Part shown: positions 55,639-64,000 of the stretch, one piece after another
Position numbering within the stretch: position 1 is the first letter of the stretch
Layout of the letters: each line of letters starts with the position of its first letter
From: Blattabacterium cuenoti
GTDB taxonomy: Bacteria > Bacteroidota > Bacteroidia > Flavobacteriales > Blattabacteriaceae
Reading direction: 5' to 3'
Length of the DNA: 64,000 nucleotides
Assembly (NCBI RefSeq): GCF_014252295.1
Contig: NZ_CP059215.1
Location: 513,681 to 577,680, forward strand
The notes under the pieces: generated by a model
What the model was told of the DNA's origin: nothing
Seen by the model: the letters and a program-made list of their open reading frames with translations, nothing else
The model's database searches: none
Program-made: the position numbers and the translations under genes

Positions 55639-58272
55639 TCAAATAATTCAACACTTATCATTGTCACAGAATTTTAATCAAAAAAACATACTTATATCAA
55701 AAGAATATTCGATTATAGAATATATAAAAAATAAACACAGGTTAAAATTTAACCAAGGAATTGAATTTTTCACAGTGGAAAAATTCTTAGAAAGAATTTC
55801 TGGATTGAAAATTTTAGATAATCATTTCATTCTCCTATATTTTTTTCAATTCTTGAAAAAAGATGATTCTTTTTTCAAGAATTTTTTTGATTGGGGACCT
55901 AAAGTGCTAAACGATTTTCAAAATATCGATATTAATATAATTGATGTAGAACATTTTTTTTATTCTATTATTTCTGTAGAAAGGATAAAAAGTTGGAATT
56001 TCAATATTTCAGAAAATAAAGAAAATTTCTTTTGGGAAAAAATTCGTGAATATTACTATATTCTGCAATCTCAATTTTTAAAAAAAGGAATAACTTATCA
56101 AGGAATGCTTTTCAAAATAGCTCTTTCTCGTTTGGACTTTTTTTTATCTGAAAATTCAAATACCAATATTATATTAGTCATAAATTTTGTATTAAATAAA
56201 TGTGAGAAAGTTTTTGTCCAAAAAATTATTAAGTGTGGTCATGGATTAGTTTATAATTTGCATGACAAAAACATTTTTACATCTACAGTTCAAAATAGAT
56301 ACATAATTTCGAAAGAACATAAAAAAAAGTTGAGAAATCTAAAAATAATTGAAGTCCCTAAAGAACTAGAACAAGTTAAAACTGTAGAAAATATATTAAA
56401 AAAATTAATTAAAAAAGGGACACCACCTTGCAAAATACTAATAGTACCTGGAGATAATCGTTTATTAATTCCATTGTTACACCCTATAAAAAAATTAGGA
56501 ATAAAATTGTCGATAAACATAGATTATTCCTGTAAAGATATTCCAATTTATTATACATTTTATTATATATTTCAATTTTTATTAAGGAAAAATAAATTTA
56601 GAAAATTACGTAAAAAAGATATCATAAAAGTATTATCTAATGGATATATTAGAAAATTTTTTCTAAAAAAAAATTCTTTGTTAAAAGAATTAATAATTGA
56701 AAATGATTCTGATTTTATTTCCGAAGATATCATAAAAAAATATTTATTAAAAAATGACTTATGGATCATTTTTCAAATTCCAATTAATAACATAAAAATT
56801 ATACTTCTAAGTTTTATTAGTTTTATTAGAAAATTGAAAAAACTTCTTTCTGAAAATGTAAATAAACATTTTCTAGAATTAGAATTTCTTTTTAAGCTAG
56901 AATCTTATATGCAAAAATTAAGAATGATAGTTAGAAAAAAAAAAACTTATTTTTCGTAATTCATGACATATTTAACATATATGAACAATTTGTTAGTACA
57001 GAAAGAATAAGATTTGTACACAAAAATAGAGAAGGATTATACATAACAGGTATTACAGATCTTTTTTTTAAAAATTTCGATACGGCTATAATAACTTCTT
57101 TTAATGAAGGAATAATCCCTCCTATAAATAACGAAGAAAATTATTCTTTTATTCCTTCTGATCTTCGTCAAATATTAAAAATGAAAGATTTTAAAAATGA
57201 TATTTATTTTTCTCATTTTATGAGAATTTTTGAATCTTCTAAAAGAACATATTTAGTATATAAAAATCAACAAGATGAAATTAATTCCGGAGAAAAAAGT
57301 CGTTTTATTCATCAAATAGAAATGAATTATAAAATATCAATAGAAAAAATAAACAATCCATTTATTCCTAGAAATTTTATAAAAACTCCAATTATAATTG
57401 AAAAAACAAAATCTATTATTCATCGCTTAAACGAACTAATTACTCATGGATTATCTCCTTCTTCTATTCATTTATACAATTATAATCCTCTTTTATTTTA
57501 TTATAAAAAAATACTTGGTATAGATAATCCATATGATCCAGACAAAATTTCTTTTAATAAGAAAAAAGTAGGAAAAGTTATTCATAAAATATTAAAGATT
57601 TTATATTATCCTATAAAAAAAGAGTTTATAACTCCTAACTATATTCATAAAATGAAAAGAATTTCTGATTCTATTGTAAAAAAAGTTCTTTTAGAAAAAG
57701 AAAAAATTATTGAGGGAGAAAATATGTTATTTTATTACATAATAAAAACTTATATAGAAAATTTTATTTCATGGGATGAAAAATGCATTCAAAATGGACA
57801 CAATATTTTCATCAAAGAAATAGAATGCAAAGTTTCTACAAACTTAAATATTGGACCAAAAAAAATAAATTTACATGGTATCATAGATCGTATAGATGAA
57901 TATGACGGAATAACTCGTATTCTAGATTACAAAATAGGATTTTCAAAAATTAAAGAAATAAATATTTCGTTAAAAAATATTGAAACTATTTTTCAAGATC
58001 CAAATTATTCGAATACTATGCAATTACTTATTTATGTTTATTTATGGTTTAAATCTTCTATGTTTTTTGGAAAAGAAAAAACACCTCCTATAATAGGAAT
58101 TATATCTCCTGAAAAAAATGGAAAAATATTGCAAATACCTATAAATTTTTTTCATCAAAAAAAAAAAAATATTACATACGAAGATTATAGAAAAAATTTT
58201 CTACCATTTCTTCTTAAAAGAATTTCAGAAATATTAGATCCAAAAATTCCAATTATAGAAAAAATTTATTGA
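55622..58272 (+). pseudogene. AddB-like helicase/PD-(D/E)XK nuclease, frameshifted in a poly(A) tract
   Basis: Two frames make one protein. The first runs from GTG 55622 to a stop at 56957-56959. The second is open from 56935 to the stop at 58270-58272. Joining them needs one extra A in the 11-A run at 56935-56945 and gives about 883 residues, the size of Bacteroidota PD-(D/E)XK/AddB-like proteins. The restored middle GLYITGITDLFFKNFDTAIITSFNEGIIPP matches the AddB-type helicase segment, which lies across the break. The C-terminal nuclease domain has GKVIHKIL and GIIDRIDEYDGITRILDYKIG. Such proteins pair with an AddA/RecB helicase in double-strand break repair. Transcriptional slippage could still yield full-length protein. 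Confidence 0.82.
55848..55883 (+). repeat. Perfect 15-bp stem-loop in the AddB-like gene
   Basis: AATTCTTGAAAAAAG (55848-55862) pairs exactly with CTTTTTTCAAGAATT (55869-55883) around ATGATT, then a T-run follows. It lies 226 bp into the gene on its own strand. As RNA it looks like a terminator or pause site inside the coding region. Confidence 0.9.
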
Positions 58273-59324
58273 TTTTGAATATATTTCTCTATAAAACTAC
58301 CTACTTCTTCTGTTGTTGAAGAAAACTTGGAGTCGATAATATCTGATGTACACACTTGATCTTCTATAGATTTTTTAACAGCTTTTTCTAAAATACTTTT
58401 TTCTTCATGCATTTCAAAATGTTCTAACATCATAGATGCTGAAAGAATACATCCTAAAGGATTTGCTATATTTTTTCCTTTTGCTTGAGGGTAAGATCCA
58501 TGTACAGGCTCAAACATAGATTTTTTGTTTCCTATAGAAGCTGAAGGCAATAAACCTAGAGAACTTGTAATCACACTCGCCTCATCTGAAAGAATATCTC
58601 CAAACATATTATCTGTTAATATAATATCAAATATTTTAGGATTCATAATAATTTGCATAGCTGCATTATCTATATATAAAAAGTCCAGATTGACATCTGG
58701 ATAATCCAATGCTATTTTTTGAATAACTTCTCTCCATAATCTAGAAGTCTCCAACACATTTGCTTTATCCACTAGCGTTACTTTATTTTTTCGTAATAGA
58801 GCCGATTGAAAAGCCATTCTTCCAATTTTTTCAATTTCTTTTTTTGAATAAACACAATAGTCATAAGCTTTTTCTCCATTTTTAGAACGACCTTTTTCTC
58901 CAAAATAAATTCCTCCTGTTAATTCACGATATATTATAAAATTAACTCCGTTTAATAATTCTTTTTTTATAGGTGATTTATCAATTTGTGAATAAACTAT
59001 TATAGGACGAATATTACAATACAAATTCATTTTTTTTCTTAATTTCAATAATCCATCTTCAGGTCTCATTCCTATTGAATTGTGATCATATTTAGGATCT
59101 CCCACGCAACCAAATAAAACAGCATCTGATTTTAAACAAATATCTATAGTTTCTTCTGGCATAGGATCACCAACCTTTTCTATAGCTAAAGATCCAGCTA
59201 AAACATTTTGATAATGAAAATCATGATTATATTTTCTAGTTATAGAATTTAAAACTTTTATTGTTTGTTTCATGATTTCAGGACCTATTCCATCTCCTTC
59301 TATAACAGCAATATTTTTCTTCAT
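58266..59324 (-). CDS. leuB: 3-isopropylmalate dehydrogenase
   Basis: Oxidative decarboxylation step of leucine synthesis. From ATG 59324 (MKKNIAVIEGDGIGPEIMKQ) it has 352 residues; an in-frame ATG at 59372 would overlap leuD. The protein shows YRELTGGIYFGEKGR, VDKANVLETSRLW, DNMFGDILSDEAS and EPVHGSYPQAKGKNIANP, the substrate and NAD sites. It is last in leuACDB, 10 bp after leuD. The 3' end overlaps the AddB-like gene by 7 bp. Confidence 0.97.
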   Translation of the reverse strand: MKKNIAVIEGDGIGPEIMKQTIKVLNSITRKYNHDFHYQNVLAGSLAIEKVGDPMPEETIDICLKSDAVLFGCVGDPKYDHNSIGMRPEDGLLKLRKKMNLYCNIRPIIVYSQIDKSPIKKELLNGVNFIIYRELTGGIYFGEKGRSKNGEKAYDYCVYSKKEIEKIGRMAFQSALLRKNKVTLVDKANVLETSRLWREVIQKIALDYPDVNLDFLYIDNAAMQIIMNPKIFDIILTDNMFGDILSDEASVITSSLGLLPSASIGNKKSMFEPVHGSYPQAKGKNIANPLGCILSASMMLEHFEMHEEKSILEKAVKKSIEDQVCTSDIIDSKFSSTTEEVGSFIEKYIQNQ

Positions 59325-59334
59325 AACTTTTAAT

Positions 59335-59940
59335 TCATTCAAAAAATAGAAAATTTTTTCTTGTTTTTTCAAAAATTTCTACATCTTTTTTCATAGAAAC
59401 TAAAAAATCTATATCGTCATATCCATTCAAAAAGCATTTTTTTTTATATGGATGTATATAAAATTTTTCAAATTCTCCTGTATCTACTATCATAACTTTT
59501 TGATTTATTAAATCTACTTTTATTTTCATCAAAGGATTTTTATTAACTATATCAAATAATTTATCCAAAAAATATTCGGAAACTTCTACAGTTAGCAATC
59601 CATTATTTAAAGCATTTTCTTTAAAGATATCGGCAAAAAAACTAGATATTACAACTTTAAATCCATAATCATAAATAGACCATGCAGCATGTTCTCTACT
59701 AGAACCACATCCAAAGTTTCTTCCTGATAAAAGAATTTTTCCACTAAAATTAGGATTATTTAATATAAAATCTTCATTTAAAGATCCGTCTTTTTTATAT
59801 CTCCAGTCCATAAAAAGATTTTTTCCACATCCTTTACGTTTAATTTCTTTTAAAAAACGAGCTGGAATAATTTGATCTGTATCTACATTTTCTATAGGCA
59901 ATGAAATTACTTTGCTAATCAATATTGTAAATTTTTTCAT
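59335..59940 (-). CDS. leuD: 3-isopropylmalate dehydratase small subunit
   Basis: Pairs with LeuC to isomerise 2-isopropylmalate. The 201 residues carry the swivel-domain motif [14 protein letters not shown] and the [21 protein letters not shown] loop, then [18 protein letters not shown]. All are typical. Its start lies 26 bp inside the end of leuC, so the two subunits are probably translationally coupled. Confidence 0.97.
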   Translation of the reverse strand: MKKFTILISKVISLPIENVDTDQIIPARFLKEIKRKGCGKNLFMDWRYKKDGSLNEDFILNNPNFSGKILLSGRNFGCGSSREHAAWSIYDYGFKVVISSFFADIFKENALNNGLLTVEVSEYFLDKLFDIVNKNPLMKIKVDLINQKVMIVDTGEFEKFYIHPYKKKCFLNGYDDIDFLVSMKKDVEIFEKTRKNFLFFE

Positions 59941-61309
59941 GAATATATTTATTTATATCTACAATTTTTCCTTCAATAGCTATAATAGCAGCAGTCAAAG
60001 GACTTGCTAGTAAAGTCCTAGATCCAGGACCTTGTCTACCTTCAAAATTTCTATTAGATGTAGAAACACAATATTCTCCTAAAGGGATTTTATCTTCATT
60101 CATTCCCAAACAAGCAGAACATCCAGGTTGACGAAATTCAAATCCACAATTTCGAAAAATCGTATCTAATCCTTCTTTCCGAGCTTCTCGGACTACTTTA
60201 TTAGATCCAGGAACTACCATTACACGCGTATGTCTCGCTTTATTTTTCCCTTTAACTAAAGTAGCTACTAATCTCAAGTCTTCTATTCTAGAGTTAGTAC
60301 AACTTCCTATAAAAACATAATTAATTTTTTTTCCTATTAGAGATTCTCCTGGAGAAAATCCCATATAATTTAAAGATTTTTGATCAAAATCAAATTTTGG
60401 AATTGATTCAGAAATTTTTATTGCCATTCCAGGATTTGTTCCATAAGTTATCATGGGCTCAATTTTTTTAGCATCAAAAATATATTCTTTATCAAAAAAA
60501 GTATTTTTGTCTGTTGTTAAAGACTTCCAATATTCTATTTTATTTTTTAAATCGTTAAATTTTATATTCTTACATTTCTTGATATAATCGAAAGTAATTT
60601 GATCTGGGGAAATTAATCCACCTTTTGCCCCCATTTCAATACTCATATTGCAAATCGTCATTCTTCCTTCCATGCTCATTTGTTTAATAACAGAACCTGT
60701 ATATTCTATAAAATATCCAATTCCTGCATATACACCTAATTTTGAAATAATATATAAAATAACATCTTTTGGTGTCACTCCTCTTTTTAAATTTCCATTT
60801 AATTGAATCCTCATTTGTTTTGGTTTGGAGAACAACAAACATTGACTAGCCATAACCATTGTTACTTGACTAGTTCCAATTCCAAAAGCTATACAACCAA
60901 AAGCACCATGAGTTGAAGTATGACTATCTCCACATACTATTGTCATACCAGGTAAAGTGTAGCCTAACTCAGGCCCTATTACATGAACTATTCCATTATT
61001 TTTATGACCTAATTCGTATAGTTTTATTCCAAATTTATGACAATTATCTGATAATAAATTTATTTGTTTTCTAGATAAAGGATCTGGAACAGGTAAATGT
61101 TGATTTTCCGTAGGAACATTATGATCCGCAGTTGCTATAATTTTTTTTGGTCTGAAAATAGAAAAATTTCTTTTTTTTAATTCTAGGAAAGCTTGAGGAC
61201 TTGTTACTTCATGTATATAATGTCTATCAATATAAATAACATACATCTCATTCTCTAGTTCTTTAACTATATGGGATTCCCAAATTTTATCAAATAATGA
61301 TTTTGACAT
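59915..61309 (-). CDS. leuC: 3-isopropylmalate dehydratase large subunit
   Basis: Aconitase-family [4Fe-4S] enzyme; 464 residues. The cluster cysteines are seen in [15 protein letters not shown] and [16 protein letters not shown]. The N-terminal [12 protein letters not shown] and ATADHNVPT and the [13 protein letters not shown] region are conserved. It depends on the Suf system, of which sufE lies at 11371. It is second in leuACDB, 2 bp after leuA, and overlaps leuD by 26 bp. Confidence 0.97.
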   Translation of the reverse strand: MSKSLFDKIWESHIVKELENEMYVIYIDRHYIHEVTSPQAFLELKKRNFSIFRPKKIIATADHNVPTENQHLPVPDPLSRKQINLLSDNCHKFGIKLYELGHKNNGIVHVIGPELGYTLPGMTIVCGDSHTSTHGAFGCIAFGIGTSQVTMVMASQCLLFSKPKQMRIQLNGNLKRGVTPKDVILYIISKLGVYAGIGYFIEYTGSVIKQMSMEGRMTICNMSIEMGAKGGLISPDQITFDYIKKCKNIKFNDLKNKIEYWKSLTTDKNTFFDKEYIFDAKKIEPMITYGTNPGMAIKISESIPKFDFDQKSLNYMGFSPGESLIGKKINYVFIGSCTNSRIEDLRLVATLVKGKNKARHTRVMVVPGSNKVVREARKEGLDTIFRNCGFEFRQPGCSACLGMNEDKIPLGEYCVSTSNRNFEGRQGPGSRTLLASPLTAAIIAIEGKIVDINKYIHEKIYNID

Positions 61310-61311
61310 CT

Positions 61312-62526
61312 TTACACAACATTTATTCTTCTGTTAGTATTCGTGCTATTGTTAGCATGCAATATCTTTGTATTCAAATTAGCTATTTTTAAGATTTTTT
61401 TTAATTCTGTATCGGTAATTTCTTTTTTTTCATCTGCATATTTTAAAAAAATAGAATAAACCAAATCTAAAGAACTTTTTCTCAAAACAAATCCCAGTTT
61501 TTTATAACGATAAGATAAAGCTGCTCTTCCACTTCTAGCCGTTAGTATAATGGATGAATGATTTATTCCAACATCTTCTGGATTAATACTTTCATAAGTT
61601 TCTCTTCTTTTTATCACTCCATCTTGATGAATTCCTGATGAATGAGAGAATGCGTTTACCCCCACAATAGCTTTATTAGCTTGTACTTTCATTCCAGTAC
61701 ATTCAGATACTAAATGACTTGTAGAAGAAATAAGTTTTGTATTAATATTAGTAAAAAGGTTTAAATGAGAATTTTGTTTAATAATCATAACTATTTCTTC
61801 TAAAGAAGTATTTCCAGCCCTTTCTCCAATTCCATTAATAGTGCATTCCACTTGTTGTGCTCCATTCATAATTCCAGATAAAGAATTAGCTGTTGCTAAT
61901 CCCAAATCGTTATGACAATGAGTAGATAACGTAATTTTATGAATTCCTTTAACATTTTCTTTTAAAAATCGTATTTTTTCTCCATATTCTTCCGGAAGAC
62001 AATATCCTGTAGTATCTGGTATATTAATAACAGTAGCTCCATATTTAATTACATTTTCACAAACTTTCGCTAGAAAATCATTTTCTGTCCGTCCAGCATC
62101 TTCTGCATAAAATTCGACATCTTCTACGAATTTTTTAGCATATTTTACTGCATTAATAGATCTTTCTATAATTTTATCCGGGGTACTTTTAAATTTATAA
62201 ACTATATGAAAATAGGAAGTTCCTATTCCTGTATGTATTCTCGGTTTTTTTGCATACTTTAATGCTTCCCCTGCTATTTCTATATCTTTTTCTACTGCTC
62301 TAGATAACGCACAAACTACAGTTTTTGAAACTGATTTGCATATTTTCTGAACAGATTGATAATCTCCTGGACTAGAAGTAGGAAATCCTGCTTCAATGAC
62401 ATCTACGCCTAAATCTTCTAATTTTTTAGCTATTCTTATTTTTTCTTTAGTATTTAATTTACACCCAGGAACTTGTTCTCCATCCCGTAATGTTGTATCA
62501 AAAATTTGTATTCTTTTATTTTCCAT
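61312..62526 (-). CDS. leuA: 2-isopropylmalate synthase, short form without regulatory domain
   Basis: Commits 2-oxoisovalerate and acetyl-CoA to leucine. The 404 residues cover the TIM-barrel catalytic domain ([43 protein letters not shown]) and the linker ([16 protein letters not shown]). They stop before the roughly 120-residue C-terminal LeuA domain that binds leucine in E. coli-type enzymes (523 residues). Feedback inhibition by that domain is thus not expected here (inference). Short LeuA proteins may be normal for flavobacteria. It heads leuACDB, with a 10-bp hairpin in its leader. Confidence 0.94.
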   Translation of the reverse strand: MENKRIQIFDTTLRDGEQVPGCKLNTKEKIRIAKKLEDLGVDVIEAGFPTSSPGDYQSVQKICKSVSKTVVCALSRAVEKDIEIAGEALKYAKKPRIHTGIGTSYFHIVYKFKSTPDKIIERSINAVKYAKKFVEDVEFYAEDAGRTENDFLAKVCENVIKYGATVINIPDTTGYCLPEEYGEKIRFLKENVKGIHKITLSTHCHNDLGLATANSLSGIMNGAQQVECTINGIGERAGNTSLEEIVMIIKQNSHLNLFTNINTKLISSTSHLVSECTGMKVQANKAIVGVNAFSHSSGIHQDGVIKRRETYESINPEDVGINHSSIILTARSGRAALSYRYKKLGFVLRKSSLDLVYSIFLKYADEKKEITDTELKKILKIANLNTKILHANNSTNTNRRINVV

Positions 62527-62555
62527 ACTATTGGATTATTTTAATAATTTCAAAA

Positions 62556-62578
62556 CTATTTTTTCTCGGAAAAAATAG
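62556..62578 (-). promoter_or_regulatory. 10-bp perfect stem-loop in the leuA leader
   Basis: CTATTTTTTC and GAAAAAATAG pair exactly around a 3-nt loop, 30 bp upstream of the leuA ATG. On the minus strand the second arm is followed by TTTT, as in a weak terminator. The rest of the 143-bp spacer (62527-62669) is A+T-rich; a short MINREI frame there has no Leu codons. I saw no clear promoter boxes. Confidence 0.55.
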
Positions 62579-62669
62579 AAATAAATTATTTTAATACTTA
62601 CAATATCTAATTATATAGATTATTTTATATTTCTCTATTTATCATAATAAATATTATTATATAATTACA

Positions 62670-64000
62670 ATGTCTAACTACAATAATAAATTAGATAATC
62701 TTCTCTTGCTAATTAAAACTTTATCAAAATCAGAAAAGAGAAATTTTAAACTTTATGCCAATCGTATCAAACGAAACAAGTATGCTAAGTTTATGAAACT
62801 ATTTGAAATAATGAGTCAAATAAATTATTACGATGAAAAAAGGATATTAAAATATACAGATATAAAAAAAGTGCAATTGTCTAATATGAAAGCTCATTTG
62901 TATCAACAAATTTTGATTAGTCTTAAATTGCAACATACTGAAGAAAATCATGATATACAAATACGTGAATATTTAGATTTTTCTAAAATTTTATATAATA
63001 AAGGATTATATATACAAAGCTTAAAATTTTTAAAAAAGGCAAAGATTATTGCTAGATATTATGAATATAATACTATTCTTTTAGAATTAGTTGAGTTTGA
63101 AAAAATGATAGAATCCCAACACATAACTAGAAGTCTTTATTCTAGATCTGGAGAATTATCAACAGAATCTAAAGAATTAATTGAAAGAATACAATGTAGA
63201 AATGCTCTATCCAGTCTTTCTCTAGAATTATATGGTTTATATTTAAAAGTAGGATATGTAAGAAATAAAAAAGATAAAGTATTTATAGAAACATATTTTC
63301 GTACAAATTTACCTAAATTTGATATTGATAAACTTAGTTTTTACGAAAAATTGCTCTTATATCAGGCTCAAGTATGGTATCATTATATAAGACAAGATTT
63401 TATCATGTGTTATAGATCATCTTATAAATGGGTTGAATTGTTTCAAAATAATAAAAAAGAAAAAAAAATAGCTCCTGTTAGCTACTTAAAAGGATATCAT
63501 TATTTATTAGATACTCTGTTTTATTTGAATCATTATTCAAAATTTACTGATGTATTAAAAAAATTGGAAAAAGAAGTTAAAAATGGAGAAATACTTATTA
63601 ATGGAAATACAAAGATATTAATTTTCATGTATACATACACTAATCGTATTAACAAGCATTATATGGAAGGAAGTTTTTCAGAAGGTGTAAAAAAAATAAT
63701 TCCATCATTATTTATAGATTTTCAAAAAATTTCTAATCATATGGACTATCATTACATTATGGTTCTTTACTATAAAATTGCTTGTTTATATTTTGGAAGT
63801 GGAGATAATGAAAATGCCATTTTTTATTTATCAAAAATAATGGTAAATAAGAAAAAAAATCTCCGACAAGATTTACAATGCTTTGCAAGACTTCTTCATT
63901 TAATTGCTTGTTATGAAAGTGGGTTAGATGAAAATATGGACCAAAAAATTCAATCTGCATACAGATTTTTTATTCAAATGAATGATTGGTTTTTTGTGCA
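62670..64000 (+). CDS. Conserved Bacteroidota protein of unknown function (3' end cut by window)
   Basis: ATG at 62670 opens a frame that stays open for 443 codons to the window edge. The N-terminus DNLLLLIKTLSKSEKRNFKLYANR followed by KYAKFMKLFEIMSQINYYDE and LSNMKAHLYQQILISLKLQ is a pattern I recall from uncharacterised proteins found across Bacteroidota. The remainder is all-alpha by composition, with repeated A/L/Y spacing (for example YNKGLYIQSLKFLKKAKIIARYYEY), resembling TPR-like helical repeats. No signal peptide or membrane helix is seen. Function unknown. It diverges from leuA across 143 bp and is the only clearly unassigned gene in the window. Confidence 0.8.
   Translation, partial: MSNYNNKLDNLLLLIKTLSKSEKRNFKLYANRIKRNKYAKFMKLFEIMSQINYYDEKRILKYTDIKKVQLSNMKAHLYQQILISLKLQHTEENHDIQIREYLDFSKILYNKGLYIQSLKFLKKAKIIARYYEYNTILLELVEFEKMIESQHITRSLYSRSGELSTESKELIERIQCRNALSSLSLELYGLYLKVGYVRNKKDKVFIETYFRTNLPKFDIDKLSFYEKLLLYQAQVWYHYIRQDFIMCYRSSYKWVELFQNNKKEKKIAPVSYLKGYHYLLDTLFYLNHYSKFTDVLKKLEKEVKNGEILINGNTKILIFMYTYTNRINKHYMEGSFSEGVKKIIPSLFIDFQKISNHMDYHYIMVLYYKIACLYFGSGDNENAIFYLSKIMVNKKKNLRQDLQCFARLLHLIACYESGLDENMDQKIQSAYRFFIQMNDWFFV

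Noticed and set aside
56935-56960. Programmed -1 ribosomal frameshift in the AddB-like gene
   Set aside because: The A-tract could allow it, but there is no obvious downstream pseudoknot or spaced stimulator; a deleted A with possible transcriptional slippage is simpler. Not fully excluded.
62527-62669. Leader peptide or T-box attenuator upstream of leuA
   Set aside because: The only short frame (MINREI) has no leucine codons, and no T-box-like conserved element is visible; only a plain hairpin remains.

Overview
The window is 64 kb of very A+T-rich (roughly three-quarters A+T by eye), gene-dense bacterial chromosome. Several traits mark it as Bacteroidota, class Flavobacteriia: a fused SecDF, a short primary sigma factor without region 1.1, a bacterial GH3-family protein, a mevalonate-kinase-type isoprenoid gene, a zinc-free type B L31, and promoters of the TTTG / TAnnTTTG type. 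Small size, overlapping genes, no mobile DNA and amino-acid plus vitamin pathways kept next to decaying domains point to an obligate insect endosymbiont. The best fit is Blattabacterium (cockroach symbiont). That name is an inference from gene content, not from a database match.

Layout. 1-1342: 3' part of the Mg transporter gene mgtE is missing at the window edge (minus). 1487-10006: leuS, then gdhA-pyrH-frr-asnS-rpoN (plus). 10001-16810: a minus cluster read as FabH-like, rpmE2, GlmU-like nucleotidyltransferase, metE, sufE, aldehyde dehydrogenase. 16908-22561: ubiE-GH3-rpsO-pnp-sigma factor (plus). 22574-23963: DUF1599 gene, tpiA, tRNA-Arg (minus). 24039-29308: folP-dacA-murF and pdhA-pdhC (plus). 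29300-31828: ABC exporter and TerC-like protein (minus). 31948-34894: secDF-tatA (plus). 34891-38810: lptC, CNNM/CorC protein, ppiD (minus). tRNA-Phe lies at 38869. 38954-43703: nadK-uppS-bamA-ompH (minus). 43775-45873: mevalonate kinase, pseudouridine synthase, aroQ (plus). 45822-49515: acpP-fabF-rnc-hydrolase-engB (minus). Then pckA (plus), ribE (minus), pdxA (plus), atpDC (minus), ribF plus a frameshifted AddB-like nuclease (plus), leuACDB (minus), and an unrecognised Bacteroidota protein cut by the right edge (plus).

How the genes fit together. GDH for ammonia capture, PEP carboxykinase and pyruvate dehydrogenase for an amino-acid-fed carbon economy, and complete leucine synthesis from 2-oxoisovalerate, with methionine, shikimate, riboflavin/FAD, folate and pyridoxal steps, match a nutritional symbiont. 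BamA, OmpH, LptC, PpiD, SecDF, TatA, UppS and MurF show that a real double-membrane envelope is kept.

I found no undescribed multi-gene system. The strongest non-routine signals are: (1) an excess of long perfect stem-loops, mostly inside coding sequence, including one that buries the ubiE start codon and a 36-bp perfect palindrome in the GH3 gene; (2) a leucyl-tRNA synthetase whose editing site has lost its key residues; (3) a nuclease gene broken by one base in an 11-A tract; (4) 3' overlap of all seven protein-coding convergent gene pairs, leaving no room for terminators; (5) dacA and lptC without any usable ATG start.
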